This document shows, piece after piece, positions 19,501 to 27,468 of a DNA stretch of 64,000 bases. Position 1 is the first letter of the stretch. Every line of letters starts with the position of its first letter. The notes under the pieces were generated by a model. It did not search any database. It had not been told where the DNA came from and saw nothing but the letters and a program-made list of their open reading frames with translations. The DNA is from an uncultured Tenacibaculum sp. (GTDB lineage: Bacteria > Bacteroidota > Bacteroidia > Flavobacteriales > Flavobacteriaceae), in the NCBI GenBank assembly GCA_947504185.1, contig CANNGJ010000001.1, positions 1-64,000 of the forward strand. The letters are read 5' to 3'. The position numbers and the translations under genes are program-made.

Positions 19501-20651
19501 TTATAAGGTATATTTTTTCCACTTACATTTACTGGACTTCCAACCGCTACTACTTCTGTAGGGTTTACCTCATTCTCGTCTTTAGATTCCCCTAAATCGG
19601 CAAGTGCTACGATACTACGATAATCAGTTACATTTTGATTTCTGTTTGTTACCCAAACCTCAACTCTTGTAATATTTATCGGACTGCTAATTAATGGATA
19701 GTTTTGTAACGCTTCCTTGTAATTCTCTCTAAAATATTGTGACAAAAAGAAGTGACGATCATTATCATAATCAGATGCTCTTAGCTCAAAAGGTTCAATA
19801 GTTGCGCCACCTTCAGCAATTACTGTTTTAGATTGTGAGTTTTGTTGAGAAAAAGCTGCAGTTATATATGTTTTACCAAACTGCAATTCTGTTTTTACAC
19901 CAAATAAAGATTGAGCTCCGTTAATTAACGAATTCTTAATTGGCATGCTAATATTACCTGCTTCAATATTTCTAATAATATCGTCTTCAGTAGGTGTATA
20001 TTCTAACTTAATAATATTTTGAAAATCGAAAGTAGACTGTGTATCGTAATTTGCCGTTACTTTTAATCGTTTACCTACTTTAGCTTGTAAACTTGCACTA
20101 ATCTGTTGATCAAAATCAAATGTAAAACTACTTTGGTTTTCAATTGAAATCTGAGGGTTTTCATTCTTCTGATATATCCCACCTAATTTAATATTTACCT
20201 GTCCTGAAGGAATAACCTCAACTGTATTCCCTCCAAATACCGATTCAAAAAATTTAGAGTTTACATAATACTTAGGTAGCAAGTTCTTTTTTGCCTTACT
20301 ATTTCCTTTTTTCTTCGGATTAGAAGCATCTACCTTTTCTTTAAAATATCCTTTTAAATCATTTTTTAATCGATACTTATCATACTCTTCAGGAGTCATA
20401 AAAATTGGAGTTCCTACATAGTAATCTCCTATTTTTTCTACAAGTACAAACTTATTTAATGCCTTATCGTAGGTTACTATTTGCTCTGTTGGATTCTGTA
20501 AAAAAAGACTTCCGTTTTGATTGTACTTAAAATTATATTTAAGAGGCACTACAGTATCATTCTTTACAGTATTTACACTATTTGTTTGTGTGTTTTGTGA
20601 AAACGAAACAACACTTACTAAGAAAGCAAGTGTTGTAAACAATTTATTCAT
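13512..20651 (-). CDS. sprA: Type IX secretion outer-membrane translocon SprA/Sov
   Basis: A very large protein (2,379 residues from the ATG at 20651) with a signal peptide ending SVVSFSQ, then the SprA architecture: N-terminal motility-protein repeats, long stretches of beta-strands rich in aromatic and asparagine residues, and a C-terminal barrel ending NLIYNLGN. SprA/Sov is the giant outer-membrane channel of the type IX secretion system, needed for gliding and for export of C-terminal-domain-tagged proteins. The frame can be extended five codons to a TTG at 20666, but the ATG is followed directly by a normal signal peptide and is preferred. It lies 20 bp downstream of ruvA, so probably co-transcribed. 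No internal stop or frameshift. Confidence 0.95.
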   Translation of the reverse strand: MNKLFTTLAFLVSVVSFSQNTQTNSVNTVKNDTVVPLKYNFKYNQNGSLFLQNPTEQIVTYDKALNKFVLVEKIGDYYVGTPIFMTPEEYDKYRLKNDLKGYFKEKVDASNPKKKGNSKAKKNLLPKYYVNSKFFESVFGGNTVEVIPSGQVNIKLGGIYQKNENPQISIENQSSFTFDFDQQISASLQAKVGKRLKVTANYDTQSTFDFQNIIKLEYTPTEDDIIRNIEAGNISMPIKNSLINGAQSLFGVKTELQFGKTYITAAFSQQNSQSKTVIAEGGATIEPFELRASDYDNDRHFFLSQYFRENYKEALQNYPLISSPINITRVEVWVTNRNQNVTDYRSIVALADLGESKDENEVNPTEVVAVGSPVNVSGKNIPYNGVNNLNTLLNTTSGGIRDVATVDTAIGAEVPPQQGFNYSYLQNARKLQPNEFTLHPQLGFVSLNRRLNDGEVLAVAYEYTAVGASNSETVFKVGEFSNDGVVAPANIVVKLLRSEILNTVRPNTSTPTSLGEPFPTWRLMMKNVYALGAFPLQREGFRFELLYRDDETGTLQNTLQDAKTGKDTPDEEDDVSNIPLLRLVSLDRLDQSEYAIPNGDGFFDYVDGITVNSQRGYVLFPEPEPFGADLKIQLTDVTDQDKYLFEELYLTTKIQAKNEYQNLDKFFLKGYFKSETSRGISLGAFNVPRGSVRVTAGGRQLVEGIDYVVDYQLGRVQVLDPGLEASGIPINATVENNTFFNQQRKTFIGVDIEHRFSEKFILGGTFLNVSEKPITPKVNFGGEPIDNVMLGLNVDYSAEVPYLTKLANKLPFVETDAPSNVSVRADFAYLLPGSPSGINVDGTATSYLDDFEASQIPINLSSPQQWFLASTPESQGFDGGTFDLSYNYKRGKIAWYNVDQLFYGTGNRPSNIDENELSRNEVRQIRYNELFPNTDLDITQQNLVRTLDLAYYPSERGPYNYNQNASAVTAEERWGGIMRPLTTNNFEQANVEYIQFWVMDPYEDYSITEAEGLPVGLNPQDPTNQVGKLFINLGNVSEDILKDGRKQYENGLPADGNKIAGTNVNSTDWGNIPINPSILYAFDASNEARTNQDIGLDGLTDEEERAKYPAFASLEDPAGDNFQYFRGGAIENSNPSVLSRYKDFNGTQGNSPTASQSNESFPTSSTAYPDVEDINKDQTMNPVNSYFEYEVSFNKSDLQVGQNHIIDVKSTPITLSNGATRNTTWYQFRIPVRNITDSQRINGITDFNSIRFIRMFLTQFKMPVVLRFGELELVRGDWRRYTKVLPSTTTPVNLDTAELNKFEVGVVSIEQNQERYALPPGILREQLQGTNRIQRQNEQSVTLKVTDLPADDVRTIYKNISIDMRRYKKLRMFLHAEDPDRQAAQGEESNAVAVIRLGTDLNDNYYEIEKPLVYSKQELNETPVADQVWPEANDLEVPLQELANLKIERPTGAGTSITDVFSAVSSNGLKISVRGNPTLAQVNTVMLGLKNTSTTNKSIEVWFNELRAVGFDNKGGWAAVLNADANLADVMDVSLAGRMSTIGFGNVEDRVQQRSIEEIKQYSVATNVQLGKMMPKKWNIQVPMSYSYGEEFRDPKYDPQFQDVELEDALDKNPNSKNAQDYTRRKSISFINVKKNRNPESKKKPKFYDVENFSVSYAHNEEFHKDYNIQKYVNKNVTAGASYNFNFKPFVIEPFKNSKKLSSKYLKFIKDLNINPVPKTIAINSRINRNFNSQQSRNLIDLPVAQPELIQRRFLFNWDYTIGFDLTKSLQLNFNATNNHIYDSFGQEELEIYDKFFTVGRPDNYHQKLNATYKLPLNKFPFLSFISADYGYTADFDWKSSAQSSLTLPNGNEVSYTDVVGNMIQNANTHNLNTNIDFGRFYKVLGLDKLLLKGTRKKSVKKGTVALGAKKGTQKAKLKKSASFGQKVMKGFYDVLTSVKRAKISYSQNNGTLLQGYKPSVGFLGRDSYSGSSAPTFGFVFGSQTDILNTAIENGWLVTRTSQDDENQPYYSKNYGKTNYKKLDYNISVKPFKNLTIDLRGNRIQTSNLNQQLDVISDGNGGFHQDPNIKPFETGNYSISHFMLGTIFTDNETLYQNFLDYRSTIANRLATTSQPVAGFKESGQQVMLPAFIAAYSGNSPNSVSTGIFKNIPIPNWTLRFNGLMKYKWFKKNFSSFTLSHGYKSSYTIGNYTNNLQYDSDNLTNTNTSGNYQPENLISSATLIDEFSPLMKVDFRMKNSFSFKGEIRRDRSLTLNFNNNTLTDIKGTEYVVGFGYKIRDVKFVTHFTGKKETLKGDINLRADISLRDNLTLIRSVDTENSQITGGEKLFGLKFIADYNLSSNLTASFYYNHQTFQYAVSTTFPRQSINAGINLIYNLGN

Positions 20652-20671
20652 AACTGTTCTTTCCAACCTAT

Positions 20672-21253
20672 TTATAAGTTTTTCAACGCCTGTTTTATCA
20701 GCTTTTCTACACTAGCTTCAGGTGTTTCTTTTAATATATTTCCTATTACTTTATCTGCTTGTTTGCGAGCAAAACCAAGCACTTCTAAAGCAGATAACGC
20801 TTCTTCTTTATTTGTATTGTTTTGCACAACCGAAACTTCATCTAAATCAAAGGTTTTAAGTATTTTGTCTTTTAAATCAACTATTACTCTCTGAGCGGTT
20901 TTTGCTCCAATTCCTTTAACCGATTGAATTAGTTTCACATCTTCTGATGCTATCGCTTGTTGTATTTCTTTAGAAGTCATTGATGATAACATTGTTCGAG
21001 CCGTACTTGGACCAACTCCAGATACTGAAGTTAATAATCTAAATACTTCTCGCTCAACTTTATTTATAAAACCAAATAAAGTATGTGCATCTTCTCTTAC
21101 AGATAAATGCGTGTATAATAATACATTTTCATCATTTGGTAATGCTGAATATGTATTTAAAGAAATGTGCATTAAATATCCTACTCCGTTACAATCAACT
21201 ACTGCATAGGTAGGATTTTTCTCCACAAGTTTCCCCTTTATTTGTGTTATCAT
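20672..21253 (-). CDS. ruvA: Holliday junction branch-migration protein RuvA
   Basis: A 193-residue protein with the three RuvA domains: an N-terminal OB fold (MITQIKGKLVEK... about 1-63), two helix-hairpin-helix motifs (LLTSVSGVGPSTAR near 73-86 and LIQSVKGIGAKTAQRV near 108-123), and a C-terminal RuvB-binding three-helix domain (about 145-193). It binds four-way junctions as a tetramer and loads the RuvB motor; ruvB is not in this window. It is followed at 20 bp by sprA, an unrelated function, so the grouping reflects conserved order more than shared role. Confidence 0.95.
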   Translation of the reverse strand: MITQIKGKLVEKNPTYAVVDCNGVGYLMHISLNTYSALPNDENVLLYTHLSVREDAHTLFGFINKVEREVFRLLTSVSGVGPSTARTMLSSMTSKEIQQAIASEDVKLIQSVKGIGAKTAQRVIVDLKDKILKTFDLDEVSVVQNNTNKEEALSALEVLGFARKQADKVIGNILKETPEASVEKLIKQALKNL

Positions 21254-21332
21254 TTAATTGATTTTCTATTTGTCTAAAGTAGACAAAATATTTCTTTTCA
21301 AAAACCTAACTTAAAAGGATTAAAAAGGCATA

Positions 21333-23615
21333 TTATTTCTTTGCTTTTCTTGCTTTATTTTGCGCATCAACAACTGCAACCGCAGCCATATTTACCATTT
21401 CATCTACACTTGCTCCTAATTGTAAAATATGAACAGGTTTACTCATTCCTAATAAAATCGGACCGATAGACTCTACTCCATCAACCTGTTTCATTAGCTT
21501 ATAAGTAATATTTGCTGATTCTAAATTTGGGAAAATTAAAATATTCGCTCTCTTACCATTCAGTTTAGAGAAAGGAAACTCTTTAGCTAATAACTCAGGA
21601 TTTAACGCAAAATCTGCTTGTAATTCTCCATCAACAATAACATGTGGAAAATGACGATGTATATAAGAAACTGCTTCTCTTATTTTTACTGAACTTTCAG
21701 ATTTTGATGATCCGAAATTAGAAAAACCTAACATCGCTATATGCGGCGTCATTCCAAACATTTTTGCAAGCGCAGATGTAAGTTGAGAAATTTTTGCTAA
21801 ATCTTTTGCTGTAGGGTTAATATTAATCGTTGTATCAGCTAAAAACATGGGTCCTTGCTTAGTCAGCATCATATTTGTTGCTGCTACACGAGTAACCCCT
21901 TTATCTTTTTCGATTAATTCTAACATTGGTTTCACAACCGATGGATATGGTCTAGAATACCCAGTAATTAAAGCATCTGCCTCTCCAGTGTTTACCATCA
22001 TTGCAGCGAAATAGTTACGTTCACGCATCCATTTTTGAGCCTCTAACAATGTAATTCCTTTTCTTCTTCTAGACTCCCAGAAAGTTTGTGCAAATCGAAT
22101 TCTTCTTTCTTTTTCTTCAGGTGTTTTAGGATCAATAATTAATACATCTGCATCAAATCCTAATTCTTCTTTTAATTCAAGAATAATTTCTTTTTTTCCT
22201 AATAAAATAGGGATTCCTATTTTCGTTTCATAAACTCTCTGAGCTGCTTTTAACACATCTAAATGATCTGCTTCTGCAAACACTACTCGCTTTGGATCTT
22301 TCTTTGCACGGTTATGCAATAAACGTACTTCCTTGCTTCCCGTTCCTGAACGATCCATTAACTCTTCACGGTATTTATCCCAATCTGTTATTGGCTCTTT
22401 TGCTACTCCAGAATCCATTGCGGCTTTTGCAATCGCTGGTGGAATCTCATATATCAACCTTGGATCAAAAGGTTTAGGAATAATATATTCTTTTCCGAAA
22501 GAAAGACTTACCTCATCATATACAATATTTACTTGCTCTGGTACCGACTGTTTAGCTAGGTCTGCTAAAGCATGAACTGCTGCCATCTTCATTTCTTCAT
22601 TAATTTTTGTAGAACGTACATCTAACGCTCCTCTAAAAATAAACGGGAAACCAAGTACATTATTCACCTGATTAGGATGGTCTGATCTACCAGTAGCCAT
22701 AATAATATCATCACGAGTTGCTATTGCTAAATCGTATCCTATTTCTGGCTCTGGATTTGCCATTGCAAACACAATAGGATCTTTAGCCATCGATAATAAC
22801 ATCTCTGGTGTAACTACATTTCCTTTTGAAAGACCAATAAAAACATCTGCATTGTGCATTGCCTCTTCTAAAGTATTTACATCTTTATCGGTAGCAAATT
22901 CTGCTTTTTGTGAAGTTAAATTACTTCTATCTTTTCTAATAACACCTTTACTATCACACATTACCACGTTTTCGCGTTTAGCACCTAATGCTAAATATAA
23001 ACGCGTACATGAAATTGCTGCTGCACCTGCTCCATTAACTACAATTTGAACTTTAGAAATATCTTTTTGTATGATTTCTAATGCATTTTTTAGCGCAGCT
23101 GCAGAAATAATAGCTGTTCCATGCTGATCATCGTGCATTACTGGAATATCTAATTCCTCTTTTAATCTTCTTTCAATCTCAAAAGCTTCAGGCGCCTTAA
23201 TGTCCTCAAGGTTTATTCCTCCAAAAGTAGGAGCAATTGCTTTTACGGTTTCAACAAATTTGTCAACATCAGTTGCATCAACCTCAATATCAAAAACATC
23301 AATATCTGCAAAGATTTTAAATAATAACCCTTTCCCTTCCATTACAGGTTTTGATGCTTCAGGACCTATATCACCTAAACCTAAAACAGCTGTTCCATTA
23401 GAGATTACTGCAACTAAATTACTTTTTGCAGTGTATTTATAAACGTTGTTTTTATCTTTTGCTATTTCTAAACAAGGCTCTGCTACCCCAGGAGAATATG
23501 CCAACGACAAATCGTGTTGTGTTGCATATTTTTTAGTAGGTACTACTGCAATTTTCCCCGGTTTTGGTTTTGCATGATATAGTAAAGCTTCGTGCCTCTT
23601 TCTAGAATTACTCAT
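21333..23615 (-). CDS. maeB: NADP-dependent malic enzyme with phosphotransacetylase-like domain
   Basis: A 760-residue fusion of normal MaeB length. Residues about 1-430 form the malic enzyme: [13 protein letters not shown] near 40, the catalytic region [10 protein letters not shown] near 160-170, and the nucleotide-binding [12 protein letters not shown] near 192. Residues about 430-755 resemble phosphate acetyl/butyryltransferases ([40 protein letters not shown]). It decarboxylates malate to pyruvate with NADP reduction; in MaeB proteins the C-terminal part is regulatory (acetyl-CoA sensing) and not catalytic. A TATATTTG element at 23640-23647 on the minus strand fits a Bacteroidetes promoter about 25 bp upstream of the ATG. 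Confidence 0.95.
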   Translation of the reverse strand: MSNSRKRHEALLYHAKPKPGKIAVVPTKKYATQHDLSLAYSPGVAEPCLEIAKDKNNVYKYTAKSNLVAVISNGTAVLGLGDIGPEASKPVMEGKGLLFKIFADIDVFDIEVDATDVDKFVETVKAIAPTFGGINLEDIKAPEAFEIERRLKEELDIPVMHDDQHGTAIISAAALKNALEIIQKDISKVQIVVNGAGAAAISCTRLYLALGAKRENVVMCDSKGVIRKDRSNLTSQKAEFATDKDVNTLEEAMHNADVFIGLSKGNVVTPEMLLSMAKDPIVFAMANPEPEIGYDLAIATRDDIIMATGRSDHPNQVNNVLGFPFIFRGALDVRSTKINEEMKMAAVHALADLAKQSVPEQVNIVYDEVSLSFGKEYIIPKPFDPRLIYEIPPAIAKAAMDSGVAKEPITDWDKYREELMDRSGTGSKEVRLLHNRAKKDPKRVVFAEADHLDVLKAAQRVYETKIGIPILLGKKEIILELKEELGFDADVLIIDPKTPEEKERRIRFAQTFWESRRRKGITLLEAQKWMRERNYFAAMMVNTGEADALITGYSRPYPSVVKPMLELIEKDKGVTRVAATNMMLTKQGPMFLADTTININPTAKDLAKISQLTSALAKMFGMTPHIAMLGFSNFGSSKSESSVKIREAVSYIHRHFPHVIVDGELQADFALNPELLAKEFPFSKLNGKRANILIFPNLESANITYKLMKQVDGVESIGPILLGMSKPVHILQLGASVDEMVNMAAVAVVDAQNKARKAKK

Positions 23616-23639
23616 AGATTTGTTGTTTGTTTGAACCTA

Positions 23640-23647
23640 CAAATATA
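23640..23647 (-). promoter_or_regulatory. Putative -7 promoter element of maeB
   Basis: TATATTTG on the minus strand, an exact match to the Bacteroidetes TAnnTTTG consensus, about 25 bp before the maeB ATG. No convincing TTTG -33 box was found at the usual distance. Confidence 0.45.
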
Positions 23648-23677
23648 CGCTTTTCATGGAAAGGTATTTCTTATGTT

Positions 23678-24604
23678 TTAATCTTGAAGAAATTGAATAT
23701 TTCTTGTTAATCCAGAAAATTTAGTTCTTTTAACCGCCGATTTCTTAAACACCTTACTAAAAGTCTCTTGGGTTAGTTCTTGCCAGTCTCTCTGAGTCAT
23801 TTCTAACAAGTTTTCTTGTGGCTTAAATAAAGGTTCTGTGTGAGGTTTTGAAAAACGATTCCAAGGGCAAACGTCTTGACAGGTGTCGCAACCAAACATC
23901 CAGTCGTCAGTTTTTCCTTTGAATTCTGTTGGAATAGCATCTTTCAATTCAATAGTAAAATACGAAATGCATTTACTTCCATCAACAGTATTATTTGGTA
24001 AAATTGCCTGAGTAGGACAAGCATCTATACAACGAGTACATTCACCACAATGATCTGTCTTAAAAGGGGCGTCATAATCTAATTCTAAGTCAATAATTAA
24101 TTCTGCTAAAAAGAAAAAAGAACCTTGTTGTTTTTGAATTAACAATGTGTGTTTTCCGTTCCAACCTAATCCAGATTTTTCTGCCCAAGCTCTCTCTAAT
24201 ACTGGCGCTGAATCTACAAAACACCTCCCAGAAACTTCTCCAATTTCATCATTAATTAACTGTAATAATTCTCGTAGTTTTTCTTTTATTACATGATGAT
24301 AATCTTGTCCATAAGCATATTTAGACACTTTATAAGTTCCTTCATTCTGAACTTCTTCTGGAAAATAATTATAGGATAATGAAATAACTGATTTGGCGCC
24401 ATCTACCAACAAACGAGGATCCAACCGTTTATCAAAATGATTCTCCATATAACGCATTTCACCATGGTAATCATTCTTCAACCATTCTTCTAACCTTGGT
24501 GCTTCTTTTTCTAAAAAATCAGCCTTAGCAATACCACATTCTAGAAAACCCAAACGTTTTGCTTGAGCTTTTATAAAACTTGAATATTGTTGTTTATGAG
24601 TCAA
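23678..24604 (-). CDS. queG: Epoxyqueuosine reductase QueG
   Basis: A 308-residue cobalamin- and iron-sulphur-dependent reductase that performs the last step of queuosine synthesis in tRNA. Diagnostic segments are [20 protein letters not shown] at the N-terminus, [34 protein letters not shown] in the middle, and two [4Fe-4S] motifs, [16 protein letters not shown] and [12 protein letters not shown]. The start is TTG at 24604: it aligns with the family N-terminus, and the frame above it has no ATG. A TAATTTTG element at 24625-24632 lies just upstream, which agrees with this start. Single gene, divergent from the AsmA-family gene. Confidence 0.95.
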   Translation of the reverse strand: MTHKQQYSSFIKAQAKRLGFLECGIAKADFLEKEAPRLEEWLKNDYHGEMRYMENHFDKRLDPRLLVDGAKSVISLSYNYFPEEVQNEGTYKVSKYAYGQDYHHVIKEKLRELLQLINDEIGEVSGRCFVDSAPVLERAWAEKSGLGWNGKHTLLIQKQQGSFFFLAELIIDLELDYDAPFKTDHCGECTRCIDACPTQAILPNNTVDGSKCISYFTIELKDAIPTEFKGKTDDWMFGCDTCQDVCPWNRFSKPHTEPLFKPQENLLEMTQRDWQELTQETFSKVFKKSAVKRTKFSGLTRNIQFLQD

Positions 24605-24624
24605 AACCTGTATCTTTAGTTGAA

Positions 24625-24632
24625 CAAAATTA
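24625..24632 (-). promoter_or_regulatory. Putative -7 promoter element of queG
   Basis: TAATTTTG on the minus strand matches TAnnTTTG and lies 21 bp above the TTG start of queG, giving a short leader. It supports the TTG start choice. Confidence 0.4.
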
Positions 24633-24724
24633 CCAAACTTTTATTTTATAATTTTATTCACTCTTACTTAACAAATAATTATAGAACTTTGTTCGTTAGT
24701 ATATAAAGTTAACTTTCTTATTTC

Positions 24725-27337
24725 ATGAAAAAGATTTACAAAATAGCCATCGGTATTCTTATAGCATTTTTTGTTGTATTAGTCAGTATTCCGTTATTAT
24801 TTCAAGACAAAATTATTGGCTTAGTGAAACAAACCATTAATAACAATGTAAATGCGCAGGTTGACTTTAGTGACTCTAATTTAAGTTTGCTTAGAAACTT
24901 CCCTGATGCTTCGGTTCAATTATCAAACATTACTGTAATTAACAACGAACCTTTTAAAGGTGATACTTTATTATTTGCTAAAGACCTTCAATTAAATTTA
25001 AAGCTCACAGAACTTTTCAAAAACAGTTCTGAACAATTAAATATCAAATCTTTTTCTATTGATAATGCTTTGGTTAATGTATTAGTTGATAAAAAAGGAA
25101 ATACCAATTATGATATTTCTAAATCTAAAGAAGCTGTAAAAAATACTGATACTACTACTGAAACTTCCTCTAATTTTGGACTCTCTATCGATTCTTATAG
25201 TATTTCTAATACTGAAATAAGGTATGCAGATAAAAAAGGTAAAATGAACCTTGTATTAAGTAACTTTAATCATTCAGGAAGTGGTGATTTTTCTCAGTCT
25301 AATTCTGAACTCGATACCAAAACTTCTACATTAGTTTCCTTTGGGATGGATGGAACTTCGTTCGCTAAAAATCAAAAAATTGAGCTGGATGCCGTTTTAG
25401 GAATGGACTTAACAAATCAGAAGTTTTCTTTCTTAAAAAATGAAGCTAAGCTAAATAACTTGCCTTTAATTTTCGATGGTTTTATTCAAATCAATGAAAA
25501 GAATCAAGAAGTACATCTTTACTTTAAAACTCCTTCTTCGGATTTTAAAAATTTCTTAGGATTGATTCCTGAGGTGTATACAAAAAGCATAGCCAATGTA
25601 ACTACCTCTGGTGACTTTAGTGTTAATGGAAAAATAGACGGAGTTATTTATGATAATACCATTCCTAAATTAGACATTGCTATTAAATCTAATAATGCTT
25701 CTTTTAAATATCCTGATTTACCAAAAGCTGTTAGAAACATTAACATCAATGCACAGATAAAAAACACAACAGGAAAAACTGCCAATACTTTTGTAAATAT
25801 TGCTGGTTTGTCTTTTAAAATTGATGAAGACACCTTTTCAGGAAAAGGAACAGTTTCTAACATTACAACAAACCCTTCTATAAATGCTAACGTAAACGGA
25901 ACGCTAAATCTTGCACATATAAACCAAGCTTATCCTATTGATTTAAAAAACGAATTAAGTGGTATTTTAAAAGCAAATTTGCATACCAAATTTGATGTAA
26001 AAGCCATACAGAACAACACCTTAAATCGTATAAAAAATGATGGACATATTGAAGTAAGTGATTTTGTTTTTTCTTCTAAAGATATTGTAAACCCTATTAA
26101 CATAAAAAACACTAAAGTCGATTTTACTCCAAAAACCGTTTCTCTTACAAAGTTTGATGCTACTACTGGAAAAAGTGATTTAAATGCTACTGGGAAAATT
26201 CAAAACTTATTAGGTTTTTTACTTTCAGATAAAAAGTTGCAAGGTACTTTTAAGGTGAATTCTAATGCGTTTCACGTTAGTGATTTTATGCAAGAGAACA
26301 CTACTACAACTGAAACCAAAGAAGACACTCCGCAAAAAGAGCAACCTTCTGAATCTTTAAAAATTCCCGCTTTTTTAGATTGTAAGATTTTGGCAGATGC
26401 TAAGACAGTATATTACGACAACCTTACATTAAAAAATGTAAAAGGGACATTGTTTTTAAAGGATGAAAAAGCCACTTTACAAAATGTAAACGCAGGTATA
26501 TTTAATGGTCAAATTGCTATGAATGGTGAAATCAACACGCAAAAAAAACAATCAACTTTTGCTCTTAAACTTGGTATAAAATCGTTTGATATTGCACAAT
26601 CATTTAATGGCTTAGATTTATTACAATCGTTAGGTCCTATCGCTGGAGCGATGAATGGGAAATTAAACTCTGACATTAATTTATCAGGAAACCTAAATAA
26701 AGATTTTACTCCGAATTTAACCTCAGTTTCAGGTAAGGCTTTAGCTGAGTTATTAAGTACTAATATAAATCCTGAAAAAACCAAAGCTTTAAACTTATTA
26801 AACAATAAGCTATCTTTTATTGATTTAACAAAGTTAGATTTAACAGATATTAAAACACATTTATCTTTTAAAGAAGGAAAAGTAGAGGTATCTCCTTTCA
26901 AACTAAAATATAAAGATATAGGCATTAATATTGGTGGTAGTCATGGGTTTGACCAAAGTATGAACTATAACGTAACTTTTGATGTGCCTGCTAAATATTT
27001 AGGAAGTGACGTTCAAGGGTTATTATCTAAACTTAGTACTAAAGACCAAAATGTTACGGTGCCAGTTACTGCTAACATTACTGGTAACATGTCTAGTCCA
27101 TCTGTAAAAACAGACTTATCATCATCAGTTACTAAACTAACTCAAAAATTGGTTCAACAACAAAAAGACAATCTTATCAAAAATACTTTAGGGAGTTTAT
27201 TAGGAAATAAAAAGAAAGATTCTACTAAAACATCTGATAGTAAAACTGAAAATACAGTAAAAAAAGTAACCGATGTTTTAGGCGGGCTGTTTGGTAAGAA
27301 GAAAAAGAAAACAGAAAAAAAAGAAGGAGGAAATTAA
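24725..27337 (+). CDS. AsmA family protein (TamB/AsmA-like envelope protein)
   Basis: An 870-residue protein with an N-terminal membrane anchor (about 5-25, IAIGILIAFFVVLVSIPLLF) and a long extracytoplasmic part. The AsmA-type opening (FSDSNLSLLRNFPDASVQLSNITVIN) and the C-terminal AsmA repeat region with LNGKLNSDINLSG-like segments are visible. The tail is lysine-rich. AsmA/TamB-like proteins are thought to form hydrophobic grooves that carry lipids between membranes. A TTTG (24688-24691) and TAACTTTC (24710-24717) pair 18 bp apart just before the ATG would give an almost leaderless message. It is followed 131 bp later by a DUF5686 gene in the same direction; a shared operon is uncertain. 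Confidence 0.8.
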   Translation: MKKIYKIAIGILIAFFVVLVSIPLLFQDKIIGLVKQTINNNVNAQVDFSDSNLSLLRNFPDASVQLSNITVINNEPFKGDTLLFAKDLQLNLKLTELFKNSSEQLNIKSFSIDNALVNVLVDKKGNTNYDISKSKEAVKNTDTTTETSSNFGLSIDSYSISNTEIRYADKKGKMNLVLSNFNHSGSGDFSQSNSELDTKTSTLVSFGMDGTSFAKNQKIELDAVLGMDLTNQKFSFLKNEAKLNNLPLIFDGFIQINEKNQEVHLYFKTPSSDFKNFLGLIPEVYTKSIANVTTSGDFSVNGKIDGVIYDNTIPKLDIAIKSNNASFKYPDLPKAVRNININAQIKNTTGKTANTFVNIAGLSFKIDEDTFSGKGTVSNITTNPSINANVNGTLNLAHINQAYPIDLKNELSGILKANLHTKFDVKAIQNNTLNRIKNDGHIEVSDFVFSSKDIVNPINIKNTKVDFTPKTVSLTKFDATTGKSDLNATGKIQNLLGFLLSDKKLQGTFKVNSNAFHVSDFMQENTTTTETKEDTPQKEQPSESLKIPAFLDCKILADAKTVYYDNLTLKNVKGTLFLKDEKATLQNVNAGIFNGQIAMNGEINTQKKQSTFALKLGIKSFDIAQSFNGLDLLQSLGPIAGAMNGKLNSDINLSGNLNKDFTPNLTSVSGKALAELLSTNINPEKTKALNLLNNKLSFIDLTKLDLTDIKTHLSFKEGKVEVSPFKLKYKDIGINIGGSHGFDQSMNYNVTFDVPAKYLGSDVQGLLSKLSTKDQNVTVPVTANITGNMSSPSVKTDLSSSVTKLTQKLVQQQKDNLIKNTLGSLLGNKKKDSTKTSDSKTENTVKKVTDVLGGLFGKKKKKTEKKEGGN

Positions 27338-27468
27338 TTTCAAGCAACTATTTTTTCACTACAGGCGTCTTTATGTTTAAGAATTCTTTGCAATTTATTT
27401 AACAGCATTTAAACACAAATAGAAATCTGCTTCATTTAAGTTTGTTGCAGACTTCAACAAAATTAGCT

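Noticed and set aside
20652..20666. Longer SprA start at TTG 20666
   Set aside because: It would add MERTV before a normal signal peptide; the ATG at 20651 is the natural start.
26509..26925. Minus-strand 138-residue frame within the AsmA gene
   Set aside because: Shadow frame of a coding region with a clear AsmA-type protein on the other strand; no promoter or signal peptide.
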